64,000 nucleotides of DNA from Halorussus ruber (lineage in GTDB: Archaea; Halobacteriota; Halobacteria; Halobacteriales; Haladaptataceae): the NCBI RefSeq assembly GCF_004765785.1, contig NZ_SBIT01000002.1:62001-126000 (forward strand), read 5' to 3'. This document shows positions 42,307-49,080 of this stretch, piece after piece; positions within the stretch are counted from its first letter, which is position 1, and the number at the start of each line of letters is the position of its first letter. Position numbers and translations under genes: made by a program. The notes beneath the pieces were generated by a model that saw only the letters and a program-made list of their open reading frames with translations, had not been told where the DNA came from and ran no database searches.

Positions 42307-42927
42307 CTAACCACAGTATTCTTTGATAATCTTCTCCTCCACTCGATGAAGCGTCTCGCTCGCCGTGGACTTCGCCACGCCCGCTTGCTCGGCCAACTCC
42401 GTCAACGAACACTCGCGGGGCGTGTCGTAGTAGCCCTCCTCGACCGCCGCGTTCAGCAGTTCGCGCTGGCGCTGGGTCAGCAGGCTCTCGGAGTTGACCA
42501 TCTCGCGGACGTACTCCACGTCGAAGTCCATCTCGAAGGCTTCGAGTTGGGCGGTGAACGCCGAGAGGCGGTCGCGCGAGGCGGTCAGTTCCACCTCGGC
42601 CTCGCCGTCGATAATGGTGAACGGGAGTTCGAGCGGGAGGCCCGACTCCTGCACCGAGAACAGCAGCAGGGGCGCGGTCGTCTCGAACTCCATCAGCGCT
42701 GACTCGCCGGAGGCCTGCTGGAGGTCCAGACAGACGATGTCCTCGCGGTCCTCCATGTCAGCGACGACCGTCGGCAGTTTCGGGGAGGTGATTTCGAGGA
42801 GTCCCACCCCAGTCTCGTCGGCGGGGAAGGCCGCCAGCACGCGGAACTCGGCGTCCGGGTAGGCCGACGAAATCTCGGCGATCCAAACCTCGTCGGGGAG
42901 CGTGATGTGTAGCTTGGCTCGCGGCAT
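42307..42927 (-). CDS. Bat-type HTH transcriptional regulator, probable denitrification regulator
   Basis: 206 residues from ATG 42927. N-terminal ligand-sensing domain (about 1-145), C-terminal HTH_10 domain: ESLLTQRQRELLNAAVEEGYYDTPRECSLTELAEQAGVAKSTASETLHRVEEKII, the bacterio-opsin-activator type shared with DmsR and NarO. The N-terminal Cys-rich motif known from NarO is absent; the few Cys here are scattered. A TATA-like GTTATG on the minus strand (42958-42963) predicts a leaderless start at 42927. Two CGAAC-N2-GTTCG sites lie at 42970 and 43011, so it probably regulates itself along with nirK, norZ and halocyanin. Confidence 0.88.
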   Translation of the reverse strand: MPRAKLHITLPDEVWIAEISSAYPDAEFRVLAAFPADETGVGLLEITSPKLPTVVADMEDREDIVCLDLQQASGESALMEFETTAPLLLFSVQESGLPLELPFTIIDGEAEVELTASRDRLSAFTAQLEAFEMDFDVEYVREMVNSESLLTQRQRELLNAAVEEGYYDTPRECSLTELAEQAGVAKSTASETLHRVEEKIIKEYCG

Positions 42928-42969
42928 CGCTAGTCGAGACAACAGCACCCGCGAACGCATAACTCTTCC

Positions 42970-42981
42970 CGAACATGTTCG
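42970..42981. promoter_or_regulatory. CGAAC-N2-GTTCG operator, regulator gene, TATA-proximal
   Basis: CGAACATGTTCG (within CCCGAACATGTTCGGCC), only 6 bp above the TATA-like element of the regulator gene, where binding would block the basal factors. Confidence 0.75.
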
Positions 42982-43010
42982 GCCATGCCTGCGGCTATCG
43001 GAGGAACTGA

Positions 43011-43022
43011 CGAACGGGTTCG
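43011..43022. promoter_or_regulatory. CGAAC-N2-GTTCG operator, regulator gene, TATA-distal
   Basis: CGAACGGGTTCG, 41 bp upstream of the proximal site and 47 bp above the TATA-like element, close to the spacing of the activator-like sites. Confidence 0.65.
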
Positions 43023-43130
43023 GGAAAACCGGCTACGCGGGACGGGAGTTCGTCGCGTCCGACGCAGGAATTCGCGTCGAAAACAGGGTCGAACCGCCGA
43101 AATCGGGAAGAAAACTGGAGTGTGACCGAC

Positions 43131-43364
43131 TCATCGCATCGAGTCGAGTTCGACGTACGACCCCTCCTCGGCGGTAATCCACTCGGTTACGAGGTCCTCC
43201 TCGTCGGCGTCTTCGGGGTAGAGCGTACACGCGTCTAACTCGTCGTCGCGTTCGACCACGACCGCGGTCAGCGAATCGGGGCGGTCTGCGGGGGCGCGGT
43301 CGGCGAGCGGTTCCTCGGTCGGAGACGCGCTGTCGTCGTCGTTGGCGGGAGTCGTGTTCGTCAT
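43131..43364 (-). CDS. Small acidic protein (DUF7511-like)
   Basis: 77 residues, very acidic. The C-terminal half (LTAVVVERDDELDACTLYPEDADEEDLVTEWITAEEGSYVELDSMR) has the regular alternation and W-I-T-A-E-E-G-S-(Y/F)-V block that I associate with the haloarchaeal DUF7511. The N-terminal 30 residues are low-complexity. No catalytic residues. The stop lies 109 bp from the regulator's operators; the start lies 31 bp below the stress-protein gene on the same strand, so it may be transcribed with that. Confidence 0.75.
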   Translation of the reverse strand: MTNTTPANDDDSASPTEEPLADRAPADRPDSLTAVVVERDDELDACTLYPEDADEEDLVTEWITAEEGSYVELDSMR

Positions 43365-43394
43365 CGTTGAAATAGCGGAGTCCGTGAGTGGGAG

Positions 43395-43868
43395 TCAGTC
43401 GTCGTTCGCTTCGATGGCGGCGTCGAGGGCCGAGGGTTCGTCGTCGATTTCCGCGATGTTGACCGTCAACACCGGGACCGACGAGAGGGTCACGACCTTC
43501 TGGGAGACGCTACCGAGCATGTTCCGGGTCGGGTCGGCACCGTGGGTGCCCATGACCACGAGGTCGGCGTCGGACTCGTCGGCGGCCGCCAGAATCTCGT
43601 CTGCCGGGTTGCCCTGCCGAATCTCGGTGGTCACGTCCACGCCCTCGAAGGCGGCGGCGGCCTCGTCGGTCGCGCGCTCGCCCTCCTCGCAGAGTTCGTC
43701 GGTGACCTCGGGGATGCGCTCGTCGTCGAGGGTCAGGAAGGCACGGTCGTCCACGACGTAGAGGACGCGGACCTCGGCGTCACGCCGCTCGGCGACGTCG
43801 CGGGCGTGTTCGACCACAGTCTCCATAGCTTCGCTCCCGTCCGTCGGGAGCAGGACCGTCTCGTACAT
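43395..43868 (-). CDS. Universal stress protein A family
   Basis: 157 residues. YETVLLPTDGSEAMETVVEHA opens the fold; DADLVVMGTHGADPTRNMLGSVSQKVVTLSSVPVLTVN is the ATP-binding end (G-x2-G-x9-G-S/T pattern), so it should bind ATP. The role in stress survival is by family analogy. A strong TATA box (43896-43903) predicts a leaderless start at 43868. It is divergent from a second Usp-like gene at 44073. Confidence 0.92.
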   Translation of the reverse strand: MYETVLLPTDGSEAMETVVEHARDVAERRDAEVRVLYVVDDRAFLTLDDERIPEVTDELCEEGERATDEAAAAFEGVDVTTEIRQGNPADEILAAADESDADLVVMGTHGADPTRNMLGSVSQKVVTLSSVPVLTVNIAEIDDEPSALDAAIEANDD

Positions 43869-43895
43869 TACATTTCGTACTTGGCACCCAAGCAG

Positions 43896-43903
43896 TATAT
43901 AAA
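43896..43903 (-). promoter_or_regulatory. TATA box of the universal stress protein gene
   Basis: TTTATATA on the minus strand, 28-35 bp upstream of ATG 43868. The clearest TATA in the window. Confidence 0.75.
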
Positions 43904-44072
43904 CGTACAGTCGTTCCCACTCGGTGAAAACGACCCCGACTCCATCGTGCGAATCCGACCCGCTCGCGTTTCTCTCCTCGGCCAGTCGTGTTGAGCGATT
44001 AACAAAATTAACCGTTCCCAGCGATTGAGAAAAGAATGTACGGATATAACCCCGGAGAAATAAAATTTAAAT

Positions 44073-44546
44073 ATGACAATCGTAGTTCCGTTCGACGGCT
44101 CCGAACTCTCCGAGGCCGCGCTCGTCCGGGCGACCACCCTCGGAGACGCCTTCGAGGAGCGCGTCCTCGCGCTCACAATCGTCCCAGAGGGTGACGTACA
44201 GTACGCGCGCGAACGCGACTGGCTCGGGCCGGACGAGGAGTTCGACGTGCAGACCATCGTGGGGCGACTCCACGAGCGCGTCGCCGAGATGGCACCGCAG
44301 GCCGACTTCTGGCACGAGACGGTCGGTCGGTACGCTTCGTCGGGCACCATCGCCAGCGAGTTGCGCGGGGCCGCCAAAGACGCCGACGCCTCGCTGGTCG
44401 CCATCGGGAGCGACAACGCCGGGCACATGGTCACGTCGATACACAGCGTCGGCAGTACGGTCGCCTCCGACGAGTCCTTCGACGTTCTCATCGTCCGGTG
44501 TCCCGTCTCGGCCGGTTCGCCGGTCGAGGAACTCGACGGCTGGTAG
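44073..44546 (+). CDS. UspA-like protein
   Basis: 157 residues. TIVVPFDGSELSEAALVRATTL starts the Usp fold; the nucleotide loop is DASLVAIGSDNAGHMVTSIHSVGSTVAS, where GSDNAG replaces the usual GTHG/GSRG and the second glycine is kept. ATP binding is uncertain. It is shorter in charged loops than the neighbour at 43395 and probably a distant paralogue. AT-rich sequence (ATAAAATTTAAATATG) abuts the start codon. It is followed by the DoxX gene 100 bp on. Confidence 0.85.
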   Translation: MTIVVPFDGSELSEAALVRATTLGDAFEERVLALTIVPEGDVQYARERDWLGPDEEFDVQTIVGRLHERVAEMAPQADFWHETVGRYASSGTIASELRGAAKDADASLVAIGSDNAGHMVTSIHSVGSTVASDESFDVLIVRCPVSAGSPVEELDGW

Positions 44547-44645
44547 CGTCCAAAAACGCATCTGCTCCGATTTTCAAGGTCTGAGAATCGGTGGCGCGTT
44601 ATACCCTCACTGAGGAACGACGTTCTCCTGTAGGAGTGATTCGCT

Positions 44646-45218
44646 ATGGCCACCGACTCGTCCAAGTTCCGAACCGAGGCGAACGTCTTCGAGACCGACT
44701 TCGCGGGCATCACGGTCCGCGGCAAGGCCCACAGCCTGAGCGCGTGGTTCGTCGTCGCGCTGCGACTCATGATGGGCTACGCCTTCCTCCACGCCGGGTG
44801 GACCAAAATCGCGGCCGCCGAACCGTTCGACGCGACGGGCTACCTGACCCACGTCACGGCCGCCAGCCCCCTCTCGGACCTGTTCCACGCGATGGGCCAG
44901 ACCGGGTGGTTCGTGGAGTTCGTCAACCTCGCGGTCCCGTGGGGCGAGTTCCTCGTCGGGATGGCCCTGCTGGTGGGCGCGGCGACCCGCCTCGCGGCGT
45001 TCTTCGGCGCGTTCATGATGTTGCTGTTCTACTTCGGCAACTGGGAGGTCCAGCACGGGCTGGTCAACGGCGACTTCGCGTACATGCTGGTGTTCCTCGC
45101 GGTCGCGGCGCTCGGCGCGGGGCGACTCCTCGGACTGGACGCCCTCATCGAAAAGTACGACGCAGGCGGCGAGGCGTTGGTGGAACGCTACCCGAGGCTC
45201 CGGTACGTCCTCGGCTGA
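44646..45218 (+). CDS. DoxX family membrane protein
   Basis: 190 residues, four membrane helices. WFVVALRLMMGYAFLHAGWTKI near 33-54 and GEFLVGMALLVGAATRLAAFFGAFMMLLFYF near 100-130 are DoxX signatures. It is related to the DoxD subunit of thiosulfate:quinone oxidoreductase, but in haloarchaea mostly of unknown function. C-terminal tail charged and cytoplasmic. Monocistronic. Confidence 0.9.
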   Translation: MATDSSKFRTEANVFETDFAGITVRGKAHSLSAWFVVALRLMMGYAFLHAGWTKIAAAEPFDATGYLTHVTAASPLSDLFHAMGQTGWFVEFVNLAVPWGEFLVGMALLVGAATRLAAFFGAFMMLLFYFGNWEVQHGLVNGDFAYMLVFLAVAALGAGRLLGLDALIEKYDAGGEALVERYPRLRYVLG

Positions 45219-45306
45219 ACCGTCCGCGGTTCCGCACTCGGTTCTTCGGTCCCGTACCGAATCTGGTTCTTCGGTCCCGTTTCACTCGGTCGTCCGATTT
45301 CGTTCC

Positions 45307-45582
45307 TCACTCGGCGTACAGCGAGTAGAGGATGATAGCGAATCCGACCGCGGTCAGCGCGCTCTCGACGACCAGCGCCGACGTGCCCGCCGTATCCAAC
45401 AGGCGGTCTACGACCCCGGCCAACAGCGACCCGAGCGTGACTGTCCCGAATCCGAGCGCGAGGGCCCTGAGCGCTTGCGCGCCGGTCCGGCGGTAGGCCT
45501 TGAACGCGAAGTAGGTGATGAGACCGCCCAGCACGAGCGTTATCGTCTTGAGCGCGACGACAGTGGAGGGGATGTGTACCAT
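45307..45582 (-). CDS. Three-helix membrane protein paired with an HTH regulator (DUF7521-like)
   Basis: 91 residues, three membrane helices (about 9-27, 36-60, 66-88), almost no soluble part. It is separated by 1 bp from the upstream HTH gene at 45584. Regulator plus small multi-helix membrane protein is a pair seen repeatedly in haloarchaea (DUF7521-like from memory), and the membrane protein may control or sense for the regulator. No motif for transport is present. Confidence 0.78.
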   Translation of the reverse strand: MVHIPSTVVALKTITLVLGGLITYFAFKAYRRTGAQALRALALGFGTVTLGSLLAGVVDRLLDTAGTSALVVESALTAVGFAIILYSLYAE

Positions 45583-45583
45583 C

Positions 45584-45961
45584 TCAGGTCTCCTTGCGGA
45601 CCTCGGCCCAGAGGCCCGCGAGTTGCTCTTCGGCCGACTGGGTCGGCCGGGAAATCGACACCTCGAACTGGCGCTGTTCGTCCAAGAACACCTTGACCTC
45701 CTCGAACGCCAGCGTGTACTCCGAGGTGTGGTGGCCGTCGGTTCGGATGGCGGTCTGTTCGGTCAGAATCGAGGCGTCGGTGAGACGCTCTAGCTTGCGA
45801 TACGTCGTCGAAGTGGGGATGTCACATTCGGTCGAGATTTCGCTGGCAGTCATGGGTTCGTCGAGCTGTCGGACGATTCGCCTGCAATCGGAGTCGTTCA
45901 GCGCGTCGAGGACCGTCTGGAGTTCCGCCGGGTCCTCGGCTCCGAGCGGGTCGCGGACCAT
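45584..45961 (-). CDS. Winged-helix transcriptional regulator (ArsR-like)
   Basis: 125 residues. VLDALNDSDCRRIVRQLDEPMTASEISTECDIPTSTTYRKLERLTDASIL is a winged-helix domain (recognition helix IPTSTTYRKLERL). A C-terminal helix with KVFLDEQRQFEVSISRP probably dimerises. No metal-ligand Cys or His cluster is evident, so the effector is unknown. First gene of a two-gene unit with the three-helix membrane protein. Confidence 0.87.
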   Translation of the reverse strand: MVRDPLGAEDPAELQTVLDALNDSDCRRIVRQLDEPMTASEISTECDIPTSTTYRKLERLTDASILTEQTAIRTDGHHTSEYTLAFEEVKVFLDEQRQFEVSISRPTQSAEEQLAGLWAEVRKET

Positions 45962-46108
45962 CTACTGGGAGTGGCCCTGTCACGAATATAAGCAGTTCGA
46001 CTTCTACTCCGGTCGAAACGGACTGCAACGGTCTGCAACGAACCGGCTAATCGTTATCCTCCCAGACCCTGATACAGTCGAGGTCAGTCGGTACCGAGAG
46101 ACCACATC

Positions 46109-46468
46109 ATGTCAGATAATCCGGCAGTACTGGTAGTAGACGACAATCGCCCGCTCGCGGACGGATTCGCCAGTGCCCTCCCCGAGAGATACGAGGTCCA
46201 GACCGCCTACACCGCCGAGGAGGCCCGCGCATCCTTCCACGAGGAACTCGACGTGGTGCTGTTGGACCGCAATCTCCCAGACACCCACGGCGACAAACTC
46301 CTCGAAGAGATTCGGGACGCCGAGTGCGACTGCCGGGTCGCAGTCGTCCCTGCCGCCCAACCCACTTCGGACTTAGACTGCGACACCTACCTCACGAAAC
46401 CGCTTTCGGGCGTCGAGGCGGTCCGCGAGACGGTCGCCGACCTGCTCGACGGAAACATCTCGTGCTGA
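46109..46468 (+). CDS. Stand-alone response-regulator receiver with altered switch residue
   Basis: 119 residues, receiver domain only. Acidic pocket VVDDN (8-12), phospho-acceptor Asp in VLLDRNLPD (near 53), conserved Lys in YLTKPL (near 95). The strand that should end in the Thr/Ser switch reads RVAVVPAAQP, so a Pro stands where Thr is expected. HalX-type receivers in haloarchaea usually have MVTA here. The C-terminal HalX coiled coil is absent. Signalling may therefore be altered. It has no histidine kinase neighbour and its own promoter. Confidence 0.86.
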   Translation: MSDNPAVLVVDDNRPLADGFASALPERYEVQTAYTAEEARASFHEELDVVLLDRNLPDTHGDKLLEEIRDAECDCRVAVVPAAQPTSDLDCDTYLTKPLSGVEAVRETVADLLDGNISC

Positions 46469-46519
46469 GCGATTAGTTCGACGCGAACCCTTTTGGTCCT
46501 TCTCGGAGTACGTGACTCC

Positions 46520-47203
46520 ATGCGATTTGTTATCGTTGGTGCAGGCCGGGTCGGCCTGCGAACCGGCCGCATCCTACACGAGGAGGGACACGAAGTCACG
46601 GTGGTCGAAGACGACGCCGACAAGGCCGAACACGCCCGCAACGAGGGGTTCATGGTCATCGAAGGCGACGGTGCCAGCGAGGAGATTCTGACCCAGACCG
46701 ACCTCGGAACGACCGACGCCATCGCCGGGTTGACCGGCGACTTGAACGTCAATTTCGCGGCGTGCATGATTGGCAAGCACTACGACTGCCGGACGGTCCT
46801 GCGCATCGACGAGGACTACCGCGCGGACATCTACCACAAGTTCGCCGACGACGTGGACGAGGTGGTCTACCCCGAGCGCCTCGGCGCGGCCGGAGCGAAG
46901 ACGGCGCTCCTCGGTGGCAACTTCAACGTCATCGCCGACCTGACCGAGGAGCTACAGTTGACCACCGTGATGGTGCCCGACGAGTCGCCGGTCGTCGGCC
47001 AGCAGGTCAGCGCGGTCGAACTCCCCGAGGACGCCCGAATCTACGCTCACGGCAGAGAGCGCCAGCGCATGACGATTCCGCTCCCGAACGCGACGGTCGA
47101 GAGCGGCGACCAACTCGCGGTCATCGCCGAGCGCGACGCTCTCTCGGAGGTCCGAAAGCGATTGCAGGGCGATGCCGGAGGAGAAGCCGAAGCCGCAGAA
47201 TAA
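46520..47203 (+). CDS. trkA: TrkA-type potassium channel regulatory subunit
   Basis: 227 residues. RCK-N domain with Rossmann motif FVIVGAGRVGLRTGRIL near 3-19 (NAD/ATP binding), VVEDDADKAEHARNEGF, and GDGASEEILTQTDL; then an RCK-C domain (about 140-215). It controls a Trk/Ktr K+ uptake channel, important for osmotic balance in high-salt cells. The channel gene is not adjacent. ATG 46520 is set by the Rossmann start. It lies 51 bp after the receiver gene, possibly one transcript. Confidence 0.92.
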   Translation: MRFVIVGAGRVGLRTGRILHEEGHEVTVVEDDADKAEHARNEGFMVIEGDGASEEILTQTDLGTTDAIAGLTGDLNVNFAACMIGKHYDCRTVLRIDEDYRADIYHKFADDVDEVVYPERLGAAGAKTALLGGNFNVIADLTEELQLTTVMVPDESPVVGQQVSAVELPEDARIYAHGRERQRMTIPLPNATVESGDQLAVIAERDALSEVRKRLQGDAGGEAEAAE

Positions 47204-47917
47204 GCGGACGATACGCTGTGCTTGGGTGCAAGCTCCCGAAAAATGGCCGCGGAGGGCAGTAGGTAGCGCGGGGTCTTGGCAGGCACCCCGAGACGAGAAC
47301 TTTCGTGGGAGGGTTGGTGACACTTTGGCGAGAGGCCAGCCCGCCGCCAGGGCCTCCGGCGTCGTCGGGATGCCGACCGGGAGACTGCTGCACGCTTCGC
47401 GCCCGAGCCGTCGGGCGCATTTCTTTCATGGGCGGATTCGGACTTTGTTATGTGGCGGCTGAGCGGACGGTAGGCGCGGCGGACTCGGAAGCCCGCACCG
47501 GTCAAACAGCGCCTACGAGGACTGTAAGCAGTAGTTACTCGACCGAAATCGGGATTCGCGGTCCGAAATCCGGGTTCTGAGGGGGAACAGAAAGGGGGAC
47601 CGCCGAAGAGGGAACGAACGTCGTGAAGGCGTACTGCCGAAGGGGGAGAGGGTGTGGGGAGGTGTGGTGGTGTGCCGGGCGCGCGGTGTGGGAGGATGGG
47701 GGAAGAGAGGCCGTCAATGCGCGCCCAGTCGGGGGTGTGAACGGCATTAACTTAAAACTACGTCAGACGCTCGGCTGGTGGTCGGGGTGAAACGCCCGCG
47801 CCCTCTGGCGGACTGACCTCGACTAACCAGCGCCAGCGAATGCTCTGCCGGACGACGCAATCTCTCACGTTTGCCGACTCGCCTACCTTCAAGGTCACGC
47901 ACGCCGACTACGCGAGC
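47204..47917. other. Gene-free 700 bp, possibly a structured RNA at 47204-47460
   Basis: No ORF here has haloarchaeal composition: the frames are Arg/Pro/Ser-rich on both strands. The part 47215-47460 contains many complementary GC blocks (for example GGGCGC/GCGCCC near 47399 and 47414) and short conserved-looking loops such as GAAAGAAATGCG on the minus strand. I checked for RNase P (GGAAAGTCC, ACAGAA) and SRP (GGAAGGGAGCAGC) signatures and found no convincing match. 47580-47750 is G-rich. The last 100 bp holds the aldolase promoter. Confidence 0.35.
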
Positions 47918-48784
47918 ATGAACGGAACCGGCGTGCCGCTGCTCACGCCCTTCGACGAGGACGGGGACCTCGACGCCGAGGCGCTCCGAGAACTGGTCGA
48001 GTGGGTCGAGGAGGGCGGCGTGGACTTCATCGTCCCGTGCGGGTCGAACAGCGAGGCCGAACTGATGAGCGTCGAGGAGCGAACTCGCGTGGTCGAAATC
48101 GTCGCCGAGGAGGCCGAGGTCCCGGTCGTCGCGGGCACCGGCCACCCCGGACTCAAGGAGACGCTCCGCCAGACCGAGCGCGCCGCGGAAGTCGGCGCGG
48201 ACGCCGCGCTGGTCGTGACGCCGTTCTACTACGGCCACGACGACGCGGCGCTGGAGGACTACTACCGGGAAGTCGCCGACGAGAGTCCGATTCCGGTCTA
48301 CCTCTACAGCGTCCCGGCCTACACCGGCGTCAAGCTGAATCCCGAGGTCGTCGGGCGGCTCGCGGGCCACGACAACGTCGCCGGGATGAAAGACTCGTCG
48401 GGCGACATCGAGACCTTCCAGCGCGAGCGCCGCCTGACCGCCGACGAGGAGTTCGACCTGCTGGTCGGGAGCGGGAGCGTCTACGCCCACGCGCTCTCCT
48501 CGGGCGGCGACGGCGGAATTTTGGGACTGGCGAACGTCGCCCCGGCGCGCGCCGACGAGATTTTCGACCTGCACCGGATGGGCAAGGACGAGGAGGCCCG
48601 GCAACTCAACGCCGAGTTGGTGGAACTCAACCGCGCGGTCACGTCGAAGTACGGCGTGCCGGGCGCGAAGGCCGCGATGCGCTATCGGGGCGTCTCGGCG
48701 GGGTACGCGAGGAAACCCCATCGGGAGGTCGGCGACGAGGTGCGCGCCGAAATCGTGGAACTGGTCGAGGAGATGAAACCGTAG
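47918..48784 (+). CDS. DapA/NAL-family aldolase (dihydrodipicolinate synthase-like)
   Basis: Class I TIM-barrel aldolase using a Schiff-base lysine. 288 residues from ATG 47918. Seen: GTGVPLLTPFDEDGDLD near 3-19; CGSNSEAELMSVEER near 42-56 (the family G-T/S-x-G-E position carries NSEAE); VVTPFYYGHDD near 101; YLYSVPAYTGVKL near 128-140 (catalytic Tyr); and GMKDSSGD near 155-162 (Schiff-base Lys). DHDPS, N-acetylneuraminate lyase and 2-keto-3-deoxysugar aldolases share these. No lysine-synthesis neighbours, so a sugar-acid role is as likely as dapA. Stands alone beside repeat DNA. Confidence 0.84.
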   Translation: MNGTGVPLLTPFDEDGDLDAEALRELVEWVEEGGVDFIVPCGSNSEAELMSVEERTRVVEIVAEEAEVPVVAGTGHPGLKETLRQTERAAEVGADAALVVTPFYYGHDDAALEDYYREVADESPIPVYLYSVPAYTGVKLNPEVVGRLAGHDNVAGMKDSSGDIETFQRERRLTADEEFDLLVGSGSVYAHALSSGGDGGILGLANVAPARADEIFDLHRMGKDEEARQLNAELVELNRAVTSKYGVPGAKAAMRYRGVSAGYARKPHREVGDEVRAEIVELVEEMKP

Positions 48785-48854
48785 GCAGGGGAGAAAGCGC
48801 GATTCGACCGGTCCGGAGACAGGAACCGAACGCTGATTTCGAGCAGGGAGACGC

Positions 48855-49008
48855 AGGTTTCGAAAGCCCTCGCGCGGTTCTCGGTCGCTCAGCGACATAT
48901 CCGGGCGCGCAGAACTGCGCGCCCGGATAGTTCTGCGCGCCCGGATAGGGGTCGGCTGAGACGACTCAACTGGACGCGAACCGCGCTCGCCCTTTCAGTC
49001 CACCAGGA
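48855..49008 (-). repeat. Copy of the structured repeat family with a 15-bp palindrome
   Basis: Gene-free 48785-49080. Same ends as the copy at 28537-28680. Inside, 48898-48912 pairs with 48915-48929 (TATCCGGGCGCGCAG/CTGCGCGCCCGGATA); CTGCGCGCCCGGATAG then repeats directly at 48915-48930 and 48933-48948, an 18-bp period, as if half of the palindrome had been copied again. Confidence 0.72.
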
Positions 49009-49080
49009 GTGTGGATGGTTCACCGAGCGATGCGCGTGGAAAGCGAAGCTCGCTGACTCCAGAAAACGGCAACAGCGCGA

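Noticed and set aside
42307-42927. Naming the regulator NarO
   Set aside because: The HTH fits, but the Cys-rich N-terminus described for NarO is not present, so no gene symbol is given.
47204-47460. RNase P RNA or SRP RNA
   Set aside because: The invariant blocks of both RNAs (GGAAAGTCC and ACAGAA; GGAAGGGAGCAGC) were searched by eye on both strands and are missing; only a generic structured-RNA remark is kept.
47918-48784. Assigning dapA with certainty
   Set aside because: Schiff-base Lys and Tyr are shared by several aldolase subfamilies, and no lysine-pathway neighbours are present.
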